A stretch of 31,783 bases of DNA from Thiobacillus sp. UBA2597 (GTDB lineage: Bacteria; Pseudomonadota; Gammaproteobacteria; Burkholderiales; Thiobacillaceae), in NCBI GenBank assembly GCA_002339725.1, contig DDKN01000011.1, positions 1 to 31,783 of the forward strand. Reading direction: 5' to 3'. Shown here one piece after another: positions 24,579 to 31,211 of this stretch. Position 1 is the stretch's first letter, and the number at the start of each line of letters is the position of its first letter. The notes under the pieces were generated by a model, which saw nothing but the letters and a program-made list of their open reading frames with translations, was not told where the DNA came from and did no database searches. The translations under genes and the position numbers were made by a program.

Positions 24579-24943
24579 CGCAAAAACATCTGCTCCTGAT
24601 CGCCCACGGCAGCCGGCGCCAGGCCTCAAACGACGAGGTGCGGCAACTGGCCGGGCGGGTGGGCCAGTTGCGCGGCGCGGACATCGCCGCGGTGGAGGTG
24701 GCCTTCCTGGAACTGGCCGAGCCCTCGATTCCCGAGGGCCTGGCCCGCTGCGTTGCCCAGGGCGCGCAGGAGATCGTGGTCTTCCCCTGTTTCCTCGCCG
24801 CCGGCACCCATGTGGTGAGCGACATCCCGGAGGCGATCGAGGCCTTCCGCGCCCAACACCCCGAGGTGCGCATCCGGCTCACCGACCATCTGGGCGCTTC
24901 GGCAGCCCTGCCCAAGGCCATTTTGGAGGTCGCCACGGCATGA
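24575..24943 (+). CDS. Short CbiX/SirB-like chelatase
   Basis: A 122-residue protein matching the small CbiX chelatases, which as homodimers insert cobalt, nickel or iron into sirohydrochlorin-type rings. Conserved histidines are His11 in LLLIAHGSRR and His79 in LAAGTHVVSDIPE, both metal-binding in this family, and EVAFLELAEPSIPEGL is a typical CbiX helix. The ATG overlaps the slipin stop (ATGA), so it is coupled to the slipin. The metal and ring specificity cannot be told. No cobalamin or siroheme genes lie nearby, so it could be a general sirohydrochlorin ferrochelatase or nickelochelatase. Confidence 0.9.
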   Translation: MTQKHLLLIAHGSRRQASNDEVRQLAGRVGQLRGADIAAVEVAFLELAEPSIPEGLARCVAQGAQEIVVFPCFLAAGTHVVSDIPEAIEAFRAQHPEVRIRLTDHLGASAALPKAILEVATA

Positions 24944-25131
24944 GCCCGCCGCCCAGGCCCGAACCGGCGCCGCTCACCGTGCTCTACGACGGGGCCCGTC
25001 ACTTGTGCAGCCGGGAAATCGCCTGGTGCCGCCGGCGCGCGGGCGCCGAGCCGATTCGCCGGGTCGATCTCAGGCGCGCCCCGACCCTGCCCGCAGGCAT
25101 CAGCCGGACCGCCGCGCTGGCCCGGTTTCAG
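24940..25131 (+). pseudogene. Broken DCC-family (DUF393) thiol-disulfide oxidoreductase-like gene
   Basis: About 64 codons resemble the N-terminal half of DCC-family proteins (usually 110-140 residues): LTVLYDGARHLCSREIAW and later RRVDLRRAPTLPAGIS. The redox motif, normally DGxCPxC, reads DGARHLC, so the first Cys and the Pro are lost. Recognisable similarity stops at ALARFQ near 25131, where the sequence becomes the 3' remains of a nitroreductase gene on the other strand; the frame runs on to 25209 as antisense nonsense. The ATG overlaps the cbiX stop (ATGA), showing it was once part of that operon. Decay plus truncation mark it as a pseudogene. Confidence 0.75.
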
Positions 25132-25406
25132 AGCCCATGGCCTTGGCGGCCAGCATCAGGGTCGGCCGTCAGCCGCACCAGCAGCGAGGCGTCGGTGACC
25201 TGGGCCTGATCGGCCGCCAGCGCCCGGATCTGGCGCCGCAGCTCAGGGTCGCGCAGGATGACGAAGCGCCAATGCTGGATGTTGAAACTGGTGGGCGATT
25301 GGATGGCCGCCTCCAGCAGCCGTTTCTCCTCGTCCGGCGTGAGGCGGTGATTCGGGTCGAAATGCTTGACGGCGCGGCGCTGGTAGATGGCGTCGAAGGT
25401 GTCCAT
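25131..25406 (-). pseudogene. Broken nitroreductase-family gene
   Basis: The first 75 or so residues are a clear nitroreductase N-terminus: MDTFDAIYQRRAVKHFDP, then IQSPTSFNIQHWRFVILRDP with the FMN-binding segment, then DQAQVTDASLLV. The family is about 200 residues, but here the frame stops at 25128 after 92 codons. Just before that, another frame reads LMLAAKAMG (about 25135-25162), matching the middle to C-terminal part of nitroreductases. So roughly 50-60 internal residues and the C-terminus are missing, with a frameshift at the join. AGGAG lies 7 bp before the ATG, a remnant of normal expression. Confidence 0.8.
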
Positions 25407-25441
25407 GCTCGGTCTCCTGAATGGCTGGCTGGGTATGGCAT

Positions 25442-25714
25442 TCAACTCGGGCGGTCGTTCAGCTCCATCTGCAAGCCCTGGTTGCCGGGCAGGGCGAGCA
25501 GGGTGTCGACCAGGGTCTTGAGCGCCTGTTCCTCGCCACCCTGGCTCACCTCGACATAATCCGGCTCGGGCATCGGGGCGCCGGCCGACATCGGGATGGC
25601 CGAGGCACGCCCCCGCCCGACCATGCGCCCGCCGTCGGTCACCAGGTAATAGCTGCGATAGATCTCGCTCGCATCCGCCGCCTTGCCACGCAGTTTCAGG
25701 GTCATCGTTTCCAT
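25442..25714 (-). CDS. Small protein of unknown function (90 residues)
   Basis: Not recognised. A 90-residue soluble protein with no membrane segment, signal peptide or Cys. It starts METMTLKLRGKAAD, has a central basic/Gly patch (GGRMVGRGRASAIPM), and a C-terminal predicted helix (EEQALKTLVDTLLALPG). The start is supported by AAGGAGG 7 bp before the ATG, the best ribosome site in this neighbourhood, so it is very likely expressed. It lies between the 107-residue protein gene and the broken nitroreductase, all on the minus strand after the AarF kinase. Possible link to those neighbours only by position. Confidence 0.7.
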   Translation of the reverse strand: METMTLKLRGKAADASEIYRSYYLVTDGGRMVGRGRASAIPMSAGAPMPEPDYVEVSQGGEEQALKTLVDTLLALPGNQGLQMELNDRPS

Positions 25715-25762
25715 GCCGATCCTCCTTGCCGGGTTGAAAAAAATCGAACGCGCCTTCGGCCT

Positions 25763-26086
25763 TCAGGCCCGCCCTGTGACATAGGGCGCGGCGGCGTAGG
25801 CCGCGGTGAAGGCCGAATCGCACAACTCGCTCACCAGCGCCGCGGCCGACTCGGCCGAACTGCCCACCATGCGGGCGCGGATCGCCAGCGCCATGGTCAG
25901 GGCCTGCAGCACGTCGCCGTCGCTCAGGTCGCGTCCGCCCGCCGCGTGCTGGCTGATGGTATCCAGCACGGCGCGCAGCAGGTCCGACACGGCCTCGGCC
26001 GAACGGGTTTGCGGGTGCAGCGGAAAGTCGATGTCGTAGGCCTGACCGCTGGCGGTGATGGCGGTAAAGCTGAGGGTTCCGTTCAT
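25763..26086 (-). CDS. Small protein of unknown function (107 residues)
   Basis: Not recognised. A 107-residue, Ala-rich protein. The first 25 residues look like beta strands (GTLSFTAITASGQAYDIDFPL); the rest is mostly predicted helix (SEAVSDLLRAVLDTISQHA, then DVLQALTMALAIRARMVG). It has a single Cys and no membrane anchor. Its ATG overlaps the AarF-kinase stop by ATGA, so translation is coupled, suggesting a functional partner of that kinase. The longer in-frame reading to 27061 is antisense-frame shadow of the kinase. Confidence 0.72.
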   Translation of the reverse strand: MNGTLSFTAITASGQAYDIDFPLHPQTRSAEAVSDLLRAVLDTISQHAAGGRDLSDGDVLQALTMALAIRARMVGSSAESAAALVSELCDSAFTAAYAAAPYVTGRA

Positions 26087-27405
26087 ACCATGTCTCCTTC
26101 CAGTCGTGCCCGCATCAGGGCGGCCACGTCCACCCGCGCCTTGAGCCGGGCGCACAGCAAAAAGCTGCCGGCCAGCTTGCGGTGCAGAAAGATCAGATCG
26201 GCCGGCGGCGGCCGCCACAGGCCCTGGTCGAAGCCGACCATGTAGCTCGAATCGCGCAGGCGCAGGGTGAGGTCGGAGGCGCCGAAGTCGTAGGGGCCGG
26301 GCTGGCGCGCCGGCTCGCCCACCAAGAGGAAGAGTTCGGTCACCGCCCGCTGCCGCTCGGGCGGGTCGGCCTCGGTCAGATAGCCCGCCGCCTGCGCCGC
26401 CGCGGCGACCGCCCCGGCATCGCCCGCGCAGGCGGCCGCCATCAGCCGGCGCACCTGGGCCATGCGTTCGGGCGGATAGACCCGGGTGGCGCCGAAGTCG
26501 AGCAGACCCAGGCGCTGCGAGGCCGGGTCGTAGCGGAAGTTGGCGAAGTTGGGGTCGGTCTGCACCACGCCGAATTCCAGGAACTCGCGCAGCAGCAGGC
26601 GGATGAGCTGGCCGGCGATGCGGTCGCGCAGGGCCGGCTCGGCGTCGGCCAGGGCCTCGACCGGCCCGCCCGGGACGAAACTCATGGCCAGCACCTCGGT
26701 GGTGGTCAGTTCCGGCACCACCTCGGGCAGCATGAGATCGGGCTCGTCCGCGAGCAGGGCGCGGAAATGGCCGATGTGTTCGGCCTCCTGCCGGTAGTCG
26801 GCCTCCTGGTGCAGCTGGCGCTTGGCCTCGGCCAACAGTTCGTCCAGCCGGGCGTTGCCGGGCAGCAGCGGCAGCACGCGCAGCAGGGCCGCGACGTTGT
26901 CGACATCGCTGTCGATGCTGCGGCGCACGCCGGGGTATTGCACCTTGACCGCCAGGCGCCGGCCGTCCTTGAGCACGGCCTCGTGCACCTGGCCGATCGA
27001 GGCCGCCGCCAGGGGGGTGAAGGAAAAACGCTCGAAGCGCGCATCCCAGTCGGCGCCCCACTGCGCCTCCAGCACCTCGGCCAGCTGGCCCAGGGGCATG
27101 AAGTGGGCGTCCTCCCGCAGCCGGGCCAGCACCGCGGTGAACTCGGGCGGCAAGAGGTCGCCCGCCTCCATCGACAGCAACTGTCCCACCTTCATCGCCG
27201 CCCCGCGCAGGCGCGAGAGCTTTTCCGCCAGGCGGGCGGCGTTGTCCGGGGTGAGCAGCAAGGCGCGCGCCTCGGGCAGCTCGCCGCGCGCCACCCGGCG
27301 GGCACCCTCGGCCAGCATGCCGCCGGCCAGGCCGGCGGCCAGCCCGCCCAGATGCAGCAGACGGCTGGCGCGATGGCTGGGCACGCGGGCGGGTGGACGG
27401 GACAT
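26083..27405 (-). CDS. AarF/ABC1/UbiB-type atypical kinase
   Basis: A 440-residue atypical kinase. Family motifs: the N-terminal KxGQ helix (AAMKVGQLLSMEAGDLLPPE, about residues 67-86), the Ala-rich nucleotide loop AAASIGQVHEAVL, the lysine strand LAVKVQYPG, VQTDPNFANFRYDP (catalytic Asp/Asn region) and LLDFGATR (metal-binding Asp). This family (UbiB, Coq8/ADCK) is an ATPase/kinase needed for ubiquinone or other lipid metabolism. The protein lacks the two C-terminal membrane helices of canonical E. coli UbiB (about 546 residues), so it is more like the shorter Coq8-type. AGGAG is 6 bp before the ATG. It heads a minus-strand group with two small genes. Confidence 0.92.
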   Translation of the reverse strand: MSRPPARVPSHRASRLLHLGGLAAGLAGGMLAEGARRVARGELPEARALLLTPDNAARLAEKLSRLRGAAMKVGQLLSMEAGDLLPPEFTAVLARLREDAHFMPLGQLAEVLEAQWGADWDARFERFSFTPLAAASIGQVHEAVLKDGRRLAVKVQYPGVRRSIDSDVDNVAALLRVLPLLPGNARLDELLAEAKRQLHQEADYRQEAEHIGHFRALLADEPDLMLPEVVPELTTTEVLAMSFVPGGPVEALADAEPALRDRIAGQLIRLLLREFLEFGVVQTDPNFANFRYDPASQRLGLLDFGATRVYPPERMAQVRRLMAAACAGDAGAVAAAAQAAGYLTEADPPERQRAVTELFLLVGEPARQPGPYDFGASDLTLRLRDSSYMVGFDQGLWRPPPADLIFLHRKLAGSFLLCARLKARVDVAALMRARLEGDMV

Positions 27406-27503
27406 GGCGGCTCCTGATCGAGTGGGCTTATTATCTTGTAGATGACCAGCGACAGCGGCAAGCGTTCCCGCAGGCTGCACTTCGATTCGGCTGGGCGGCC
27501 GCA

Positions 27504-27532
27504 TTGTTGCGTGACGCGCAACGCGCTATGAT
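27504..27532 (+). promoter_or_regulatory. Promoter with internal palindromic operator of the higBA operon
   Basis: TTGTTG (27504-27509) and TATGAT (27527-27532) are separated by 17 bp. The spacer and -35 contain a palindrome GTTGCG-TGACG-CGCAAC (27506-27522), the likely binding site of the HigA antitoxin. Transcription would start about 7 bp after the -10, at or next to the higB ATG (27539), implying a leaderless or nearly leaderless message. Confidence 0.7.
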
Positions 27533-27538
27533 GTCCGC

Positions 27539-27817
27539 ATGATCCAGTCGTTCCGGCACAAGGGCCTGAAGAATTTTTTCGAGTCGGGAAGCGTGGCCGG
27601 CATACGGCCGCCCCATGCCCCAAGGCTGCGCATGATGCTCACCGCCCTCGACACGGCGCAAACCATCGAGGACATGGATATCCCGGGCTTTCGCCTGCAT
27701 GCGCTGAAAGGCCGGGAGCAGGGCCGCTGGTCGATCTGGGTCAATGGCAACTGGCGCCTGACCTTCGAATTTCGGGACGGCCATGCCCATGTTCTGGACT
27801 ATGAGGACTATCACTGA
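27539..27817 (+). CDS. higB: HigB-type toxin, type II toxin-antitoxin system
   Basis: A 92-residue RelE-superfamily mRNA interferase of the HigB branch, which cleaves ribosome-bound mRNA. It starts MIQSFRHKGLKNFFESGS, a classic HigB N-terminus, and continues GIRPPHAPRLRMMLTALDTA and GRWSIWVNGNWRLTFEF, with conserved Arg/Trp residues of the active-site sheet, ending DYEDYH. Length is normal. The toxin gene precedes its antitoxin, the reversed order typical of higBA, with TGATG overlap. No Shine-Dalgarno sequence is evident, consistent with a leaderless start at the predicted transcription start. Confidence 0.95.
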   Translation: MIQSFRHKGLKNFFESGSVAGIRPPHAPRLRMMLTALDTAQTIEDMDIPGFRLHALKGREQGRWSIWVNGNWRLTFEFRDGHAHVLDYEDYH

Positions 27818-28110
27818 TGGCTATGCACAATCCCCCGCACCCCGGCGAGTTCATCACCCAGGTCTACCTGGAGCCCAACGGCATCAGCGGCCGCGAGCTG
27901 GCGCTGAAGCTCGGCGTCGCCGCCTCCACCCTCAACCGCATCCTCAAGGGCACCAGCGGCATCAGCCCGGAAATGGCGCTGCGCCTGGCCAAGGCACTGG
28001 GCCGCTCGCCGGAAAGCTGGCTGGCCATGCAGTACAACTACGATTTGTGGCAGGCGAAGCAGCGCGTCGATCTGGCCGGGGTCGGCAAGGTTCGGCTGAC
28101 TGCCACCTGA
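27817..28110 (+). CDS. higA: HigA-type antitoxin
   Basis: A 97-residue helix-turn-helix antitoxin that neutralises HigB and represses the operon. The N-terminus has NPPHPGEFITQVYLEPNG, the HigA signature. The XRE-type HTH follows (ISGRELALKLGVAASTLNRI, then GTSGISPEMALRLAKALGRS), and the C-terminus ESWLAMQYNYDLWQAKQ is also typical. It overlaps the toxin stop by one base (TGATG). Start could be the third codon (second ATG, 27823). DNA binding is expected at the palindrome 27506-27522. Confidence 0.95.
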   Translation: MAMHNPPHPGEFITQVYLEPNGISGRELALKLGVAASTLNRILKGTSGISPEMALRLAKALGRSPESWLAMQYNYDLWQAKQRVDLAGVGKVRLTAT

Positions 28111-28141
28111 GCCCGCCCCGCAAAGACCCGGATACGCCTGA

Positions 28142-28756
28142 ATGGACAACCTGCTGTACTGGATCGGCCTGGCGGCCGTGGCGGTGAACGCCCTCACCGG
28201 GGTGCTCGACGCCGGCCGCAAGCAGATGGACCTGGTCGGCGTGGTCATGGTGGGCACGGCCACCGCTTTGGGCGGCGGCACCGTGCGCGACATCCTGCTC
28301 CAGCGCCCGGTGTTCTGGTTGAGCGACCAGAGCTATCTGCTTACCGCCCTGCTCACCACGGTGCTGGTCTTCTTCACCGTGCGCAACCTCAAGCTGCCGC
28401 CCAAACTGTTCCTCATCCCCGATGCCATCGGCCTCGCCCTGTTCACCATCGTGGGCACCCAGATCGCCCTGGACTGGCACGCCCCCTGGCTCGCCGCCAG
28501 CCTGCTCGGCATGATCACCGGCGTGGTCGGCGGCGTGCTGCGCGACGTGCTGTGCAACGAGGTGCCGCTGATCTTCGTGCGCGGCGAACTCTACGCCTCG
28601 GCCGCCTGGCTCGGCGCCCTGGCCCTGATCGGCCTGCAGGCGCTGGAGGTCGCGCCGGTGGCCGCCGCCTGGGCCGGCATGGCCGTGGTGCTGGTCATCC
28701 GCCTGGCCGCCATGGCCTACAAGATCACCCTGCCGACCTACTCGGCGCGCGAGTGA
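28142..28756 (+). CDS. Trimeric intracellular cation (TRIC) channel-family protein (YicG/UPF0126-like)
   Basis: A 204-residue membrane protein with seven hydrophobic segments in two repeated halves. Each half has the Gly-rich TRIC motif: VGTATALGGGTVRDILL near residue 37 and GMITGVVGGVLRDVLC near residue 123. The early motif GVLDAGRKQMDLVG is also typical. Prokaryotic TRIC proteins form trimeric K+/cation channels. It lies 31 bp after higA on the same strand and may be cotranscribed, though a separate promoter cannot be excluded. Function in this cell is inferred only from family. Confidence 0.93.
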   Translation: MDNLLYWIGLAAVAVNALTGVLDAGRKQMDLVGVVMVGTATALGGGTVRDILLQRPVFWLSDQSYLLTALLTTVLVFFTVRNLKLPPKLFLIPDAIGLALFTIVGTQIALDWHAPWLAASLLGMITGVVGGVLRDVLCNEVPLIFVRGELYASAAWLGALALIGLQALEVAPVAAAWAGMAVVLVIRLAAMAYKITLPTYSARE

Positions 28757-28893
28757 TTGCACAAAATCCAAGCAAAAACTGCCTAAAAGGCGCACAATGA
28801 CCGGCCCGGCGCGATTTTCCCCGGCCGCGCAGCCGCCAAAACCGATTGGCTGCCAGGCAAGGCCGCAGCGCCGACAGACGAGGAACTCAACCC

Positions 28894-29211
28894 ATGCAAG
28901 AAATCCTGCAATATCTGAAGGCCAACGGCGAGCGCCTCGATACCGAAATCGCCGCTGGCACCGGGGTCTCGCTGAAAAACGTGCGCCTGCTCCTGTCGGA
29001 ACTGTCGGCCCGGGGTGACATCATCATGTGCCACACCACGCGTTACACCGGCGGCAAGCCGGTCGAGGGCATGCTGTGCCGGCCCTCGGGCTACATCCCG
29101 CCGGCCAGCCCCGGCCGTAAGCCCAAGCCGACCCGACCGGAAGCCGCCCCCTTGGCCGCAGGCGAAAACCCGCCCCTGCGCCAGCCCCGCCAGTCCTCGT
29201 CCAAAAAATAA
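28894..29211 (+). CDS. Small winged-helix DNA-binding-like protein
   Basis: A 105-residue protein. Residues 1-62 look like a winged helix: MQEILQYLKANGERLDTEIA, then AGTGVSLKNVRLLLSELSA as a likely recognition helix, then RGDIIMCHTTRYTGGKPVEG as the wing. The remaining tail (about 65-105) is Pro/Lys/Arg-rich and ends SSSKK, probably disordered. The ATG at 28894 is preceded by GAGGAA 8 bp away; an upstream in-frame ATG (28846) gives an unlikely basic extension. I cannot name a specific family. It may bind DNA non-specifically or regulate neighbours. The stop lies inside the A-tract of the terminator of the converging antiporter gene. Confidence 0.72.
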   Translation: MQEILQYLKANGERLDTEIAAGTGVSLKNVRLLLSELSARGDIIMCHTTRYTGGKPVEGMLCRPSGYIPPASPGRKPKPTRPEAAPLAAGENPPLRQPRQSSSKK

Positions 29212-29227
29212 GGCGCCCGGCGGCGCC
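29203..29227 (-). terminator. Intrinsic terminator of the antiporter gene
   Basis: On the minus strand, 5 bp after the antiporter stop: GGCGCC, loop GCCG, GGCGCC, then TTATTTTTT. It is a strong GC stem followed by a T-run. On the plus strand the same T-run reads as the AAAAAA of the last codons of the winged-helix gene, so the element overlaps that gene's 3' end and acts in the minus direction only. Confidence 0.85.
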
Positions 29228-29231
29228 CGTC

Positions 29232-30161
29232 TCAGGCCACCGGGCCTTGCAACAGGCTGGTCAGGTAGACGGCGTAAAGCGCCAGCAACATCGCCCCGCG
29301 CCGACGCTCGATGAGGCCCTCGCGCGTGGGGTAGCTTAGGAGCAAAACCACCAGGCCGAACACCAGCGCCACCGCCACCGTGCGCCAGCTCACGCTGATG
29401 GGCGAAATGAGCGCCGCCACGGCCACGATGAACAGGCCGTTGAAGATATTGCTGCCGAGGATGGTGCCCAGGCTCACCTCGTCGTGGCCGCGCAGTTTGG
29501 CGACGATCACGGTCGCGATCTCGGGCACCGAGGTGCCCACCGCCACGATGGTCGCGCCGATGACGAAGGCCTCGATGCCCAAGGCAGCGGCGATGCCCGA
29601 CGCTCCCGCCACGATCAGCCGGCCGGCCAGCACCAGCAGGCCAAGGCCGACCAGGCAGGAGAGCACGATGCGCCCAAGCCGGCGCTCGCCCAGCACCGAC
29701 CCGGCCGCGCTGCGCTGCCGGCGCGCCTCGATTGCCGTGGCCACCAGCCAGGCCAGAAACAGCCCCAGCAGCAGGAGTCCGTCCACCCGCGAGATCACGC
29801 CGTCGAGCAGCAGCACGCCGGTAACCACCGGCACCAGCAGGGCCACGGGAAAATCCCGCCCCATGCTGCCGCGCGCACTGCGGATACCGGAAATGAGCAG
29901 GGCAAGCGCCAGAATCAGCGCCACGTTCACCACATTGCTGCCGAGCACATCACCCAGTGAGAGCTCCGGCCGCCCCACCAGCGCCGCATTCACCGCCACC
30001 GCCAACTCAGGGCTGGAGGTGGCGAATGCAGCGACGGTGGCGCCGATGATGCCGGGCGGCACCCGAGCCCAATGGGCCAGGCCGACGGTGCCGCGTACGA
30101 ACAGCTCACCGCCGACGCCCGCTGCCAGTACCCCCAGGATCAAGGTCAGGTAATCGTTCAT
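29232..30161 (-). CDS. Na+/Ca2+ exchanger-family (CaCA) antiporter
   Basis: A 309-residue, ten-helix cation/Ca2+ antiporter of the YrbG type. The two alpha repeats are visible: GATVAAFATSSPELAVAVNA near residue 40 and GATIVAVGTSVPEIATVIVA near residue 205, followed by SLGDVLGSNVVN and SLGTILGSNIFN, which supply ion-binding Glu, Ser and Asn residues. In the first repeat the usual GTS is ATS. The ATG at 30161 is preferred over a TTG at 30185, because it gives the normal short N-terminus (MNDYLTLILGVLAAGVGGEL). It ends in a strong terminator. The 237 bp upstream (30162-30398) hold an inverted repeat but no gene I can support. Confidence 0.93.
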   Translation of the reverse strand: MNDYLTLILGVLAAGVGGELFVRGTVGLAHWARVPPGIIGATVAAFATSSPELAVAVNAALVGRPELSLGDVLGSNVVNVALILALALLISGIRSARGSMGRDFPVALLVPVVTGVLLLDGVISRVDGLLLLGLFLAWLVATAIEARRQRSAAGSVLGERRLGRIVLSCLVGLGLLVLAGRLIVAGASGIAAALGIEAFVIGATIVAVGTSVPEIATVIVAKLRGHDEVSLGTILGSNIFNGLFIVAVAALISPISVSWRTVAVALVFGLVVLLLSYPTREGLIERRRGAMLLALYAVYLTSLLQGPVA

Positions 30162-30351
30162 CGTGCTCGGTTCCACTTCAATCAAGCCACAGATGGTCCC
30201 GGCACAGCGCAGTCCTCGTGGAGGCTTACACGCTTTACATCAGGGTTGTATCGAAGGGCAGCGCCAGGCAAGTATTCCAGCGGGCCCGGCAGGGGATCAG
30301 ACCGCCGCTTCGGCCGGCAGCCGCAGTGTCAGGGCGAGGCCAGCTCTGTAA

Positions 30352-30377
30352 GGTGCAATAACGAAGCGCATTGCACC
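30352..30377. repeat. Intergenic inverted repeat (GGTGCAAT family)
   Basis: GGTGCAAT (30352-30359) and ATTGCACC (30370-30377) are perfect reverse complements around AACGAAGCGC. This matches a common proteobacterial spacer repeat of the form GGTGCAATaAcGaAGcGcATTGCACC. It lies downstream of the antitoxin gene at 30399 (minus strand) and upstream of the antiporter, and could fold in either transcript; there is no T-run, so it is not a standard terminator. Confidence 0.7.
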
Positions 30378-30398
30378 GGATGTTTTCATACGGCGCAA

Positions 30399-30698
30399 TC
30401 AGTTCCGGCTCGCCTCGGCATGCAGCTTGATGCCCAGCGCCCCGATGACCTTGAGGATGGTGTCGAAGCCGGGGCTGCGCTCGCCGGACAGGGCCTTGTA
30501 CAGGCTTTCGCGCGACAGCCCGGCATCGCGCGCGACCTCGGACATGCCTTTGGCGCGGGCGATGTCGCCCAGGGCCTTGGCGATGAAGGCGGCGTCGCCG
30601 TTCGCTTCTTCCAGGCAGGCTTCGAGGTAGGCCGCCATTTCCTCCGGGGTGCGCAGGTGTTCGGCAACGTCGTATCGGGTGGTCACGGTCTTGGCCAT
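30399..30698 (-). CDS. HI1420-type HTH antitoxin (addiction module antidote)
   Basis: A 99-residue antitoxin of the HI1420 family. It opens with TTRYDVAEHLRTPEEMAAYL, typical of the family, then EEANGDAAFIAKALGDIARA and an XRE-type HTH (GMSEVARDAGLSRESLYKAL), ending GERSPGFDTILKVIGALGI. The start at 30698 lies 5 bp after the toxin stop. A longer in-frame reading upstream (to 30965) is antisense-frame shadow of the toxin. It should neutralise the toxin and bind the operator at 31008-31027. Confidence 0.93.
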   Translation of the reverse strand: MAKTVTTRYDVAEHLRTPEEMAAYLEACLEEANGDAAFIAKALGDIARAKGMSEVARDAGLSRESLYKALSGERSPGFDTILKVIGALGIKLHAEASRN

Positions 30699-30703
30699 GC
30701 TGG

Positions 30704-31000
30704 CTACTCCATCAGGTTGCGCGCGAGGCGCAGGGCAGTCTTGATGTCCCTGGCCTGGCTGCTCTTGTCGCCGCCGGCCAGGAGGATGATCAGCTCCCGC
30801 CCGCGCCGCTTGAAATACACCCGGTAACCGGGGCCGCAGTCGATGCGCAGTTCCGACACACCCTCGCCGACCGGCTCGACATCGCCGGGGTTGCCGGCGG
30901 CAAGCCGCTCGATTCTGGCCTGCACCCGCGCCCTGGCTTTCAGGTCGCGCAGGCCGTCGAGCCATTGCACGAAGATGTCGGTCTTGCGGACTTCGATCAT
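30704..31000 (-). CDS. HI1419-type toxin (RelE/ParE superfamily)
   Basis: A 98-residue toxin of the HI1419 branch of the RelE/ParE superfamily. Signatures: FVQWLDGLRDLKARARVQARI near residue 10, RLAAGNPGDVEPVGEGVSEL, then LRIDCGPGYRVYFKRRG and LIILLAGGDKSSQARDI, which are strongly conserved in the family. Toxin-first order with the HTH antitoxin 5 bp downstream. No ribosome site is visible; the promoter's expected start point coincides with the ATG, so the message may be leaderless. Confidence 0.93.
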   Translation of the reverse strand: MIEVRKTDIFVQWLDGLRDLKARARVQARIERLAAGNPGDVEPVGEGVSELRIDCGPGYRVYFKRRGRELIILLAGGDKSSQARDIKTALRLARNLME

Positions 31001-31006
31001 CGGCTC

Positions 31007-31035
31007 AATGTAGCCACGTGGCTACATGTTGTCAA
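31007..31035 (-). promoter_or_regulatory. Promoter with 20-bp perfect palindrome upstream of the HI1419-type toxin
   Basis: On the minus strand TTGACA (31035-31030) is a perfect -35, followed after 17 bp by TACATT (31012-31007) as -10. A perfect 20-bp palindrome, ATGTAGCCACGTGGCTACAT (31008-31027), fills the spacer and overlaps the -10. It is the likely operator for the antitoxin. The transcription start would fall about 31000, at the toxin ATG. Confidence 0.85.
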
Positions 31036-31065
31036 TGAGATCGGCAGGGCGCGACAAATCCGTTT

Positions 31066-31119
31066 CGTCAGACCCGCCTAAGCGGGTATCCAGTCTTTTC
31101 GTTTGACTGGGCTCCCGCC
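31066..31119. repeat. Intergenic repeat remnant (CGTCA...ACCCGC-GCGGGT...CCAGT)
   Basis: CGTCAGACCCGCCTAAGCGGGTATCCAGT, in two adjoining parts at 31066-31094, contains a perfect stem ACCCGC / GCGGGT (31072-31077, 31082-31087) with a 4-nt loop. A second small stem CAGTC / GACTG (31091-31095, 31105-31109) follows, and GCTCCCGCC lies at the end. It resembles the widespread spacer repeat CGTCATTCCCGC...GCGGGAATCCAG, slightly diverged. It lies in the 211-bp gap between the toxin promoter and the hydrogenase protease gene; the rest of that gap shows no supportable gene. Confidence 0.6.
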
Positions 31120-31211
31120 CTTGGCCTATATGTCCTTTAGGGTGCTTTGGGGTATCGACGGTGGTGGAATGAAGGCGCGAATTCGGAACGGAGGCTTAGC
31201 GCAACATCGGG

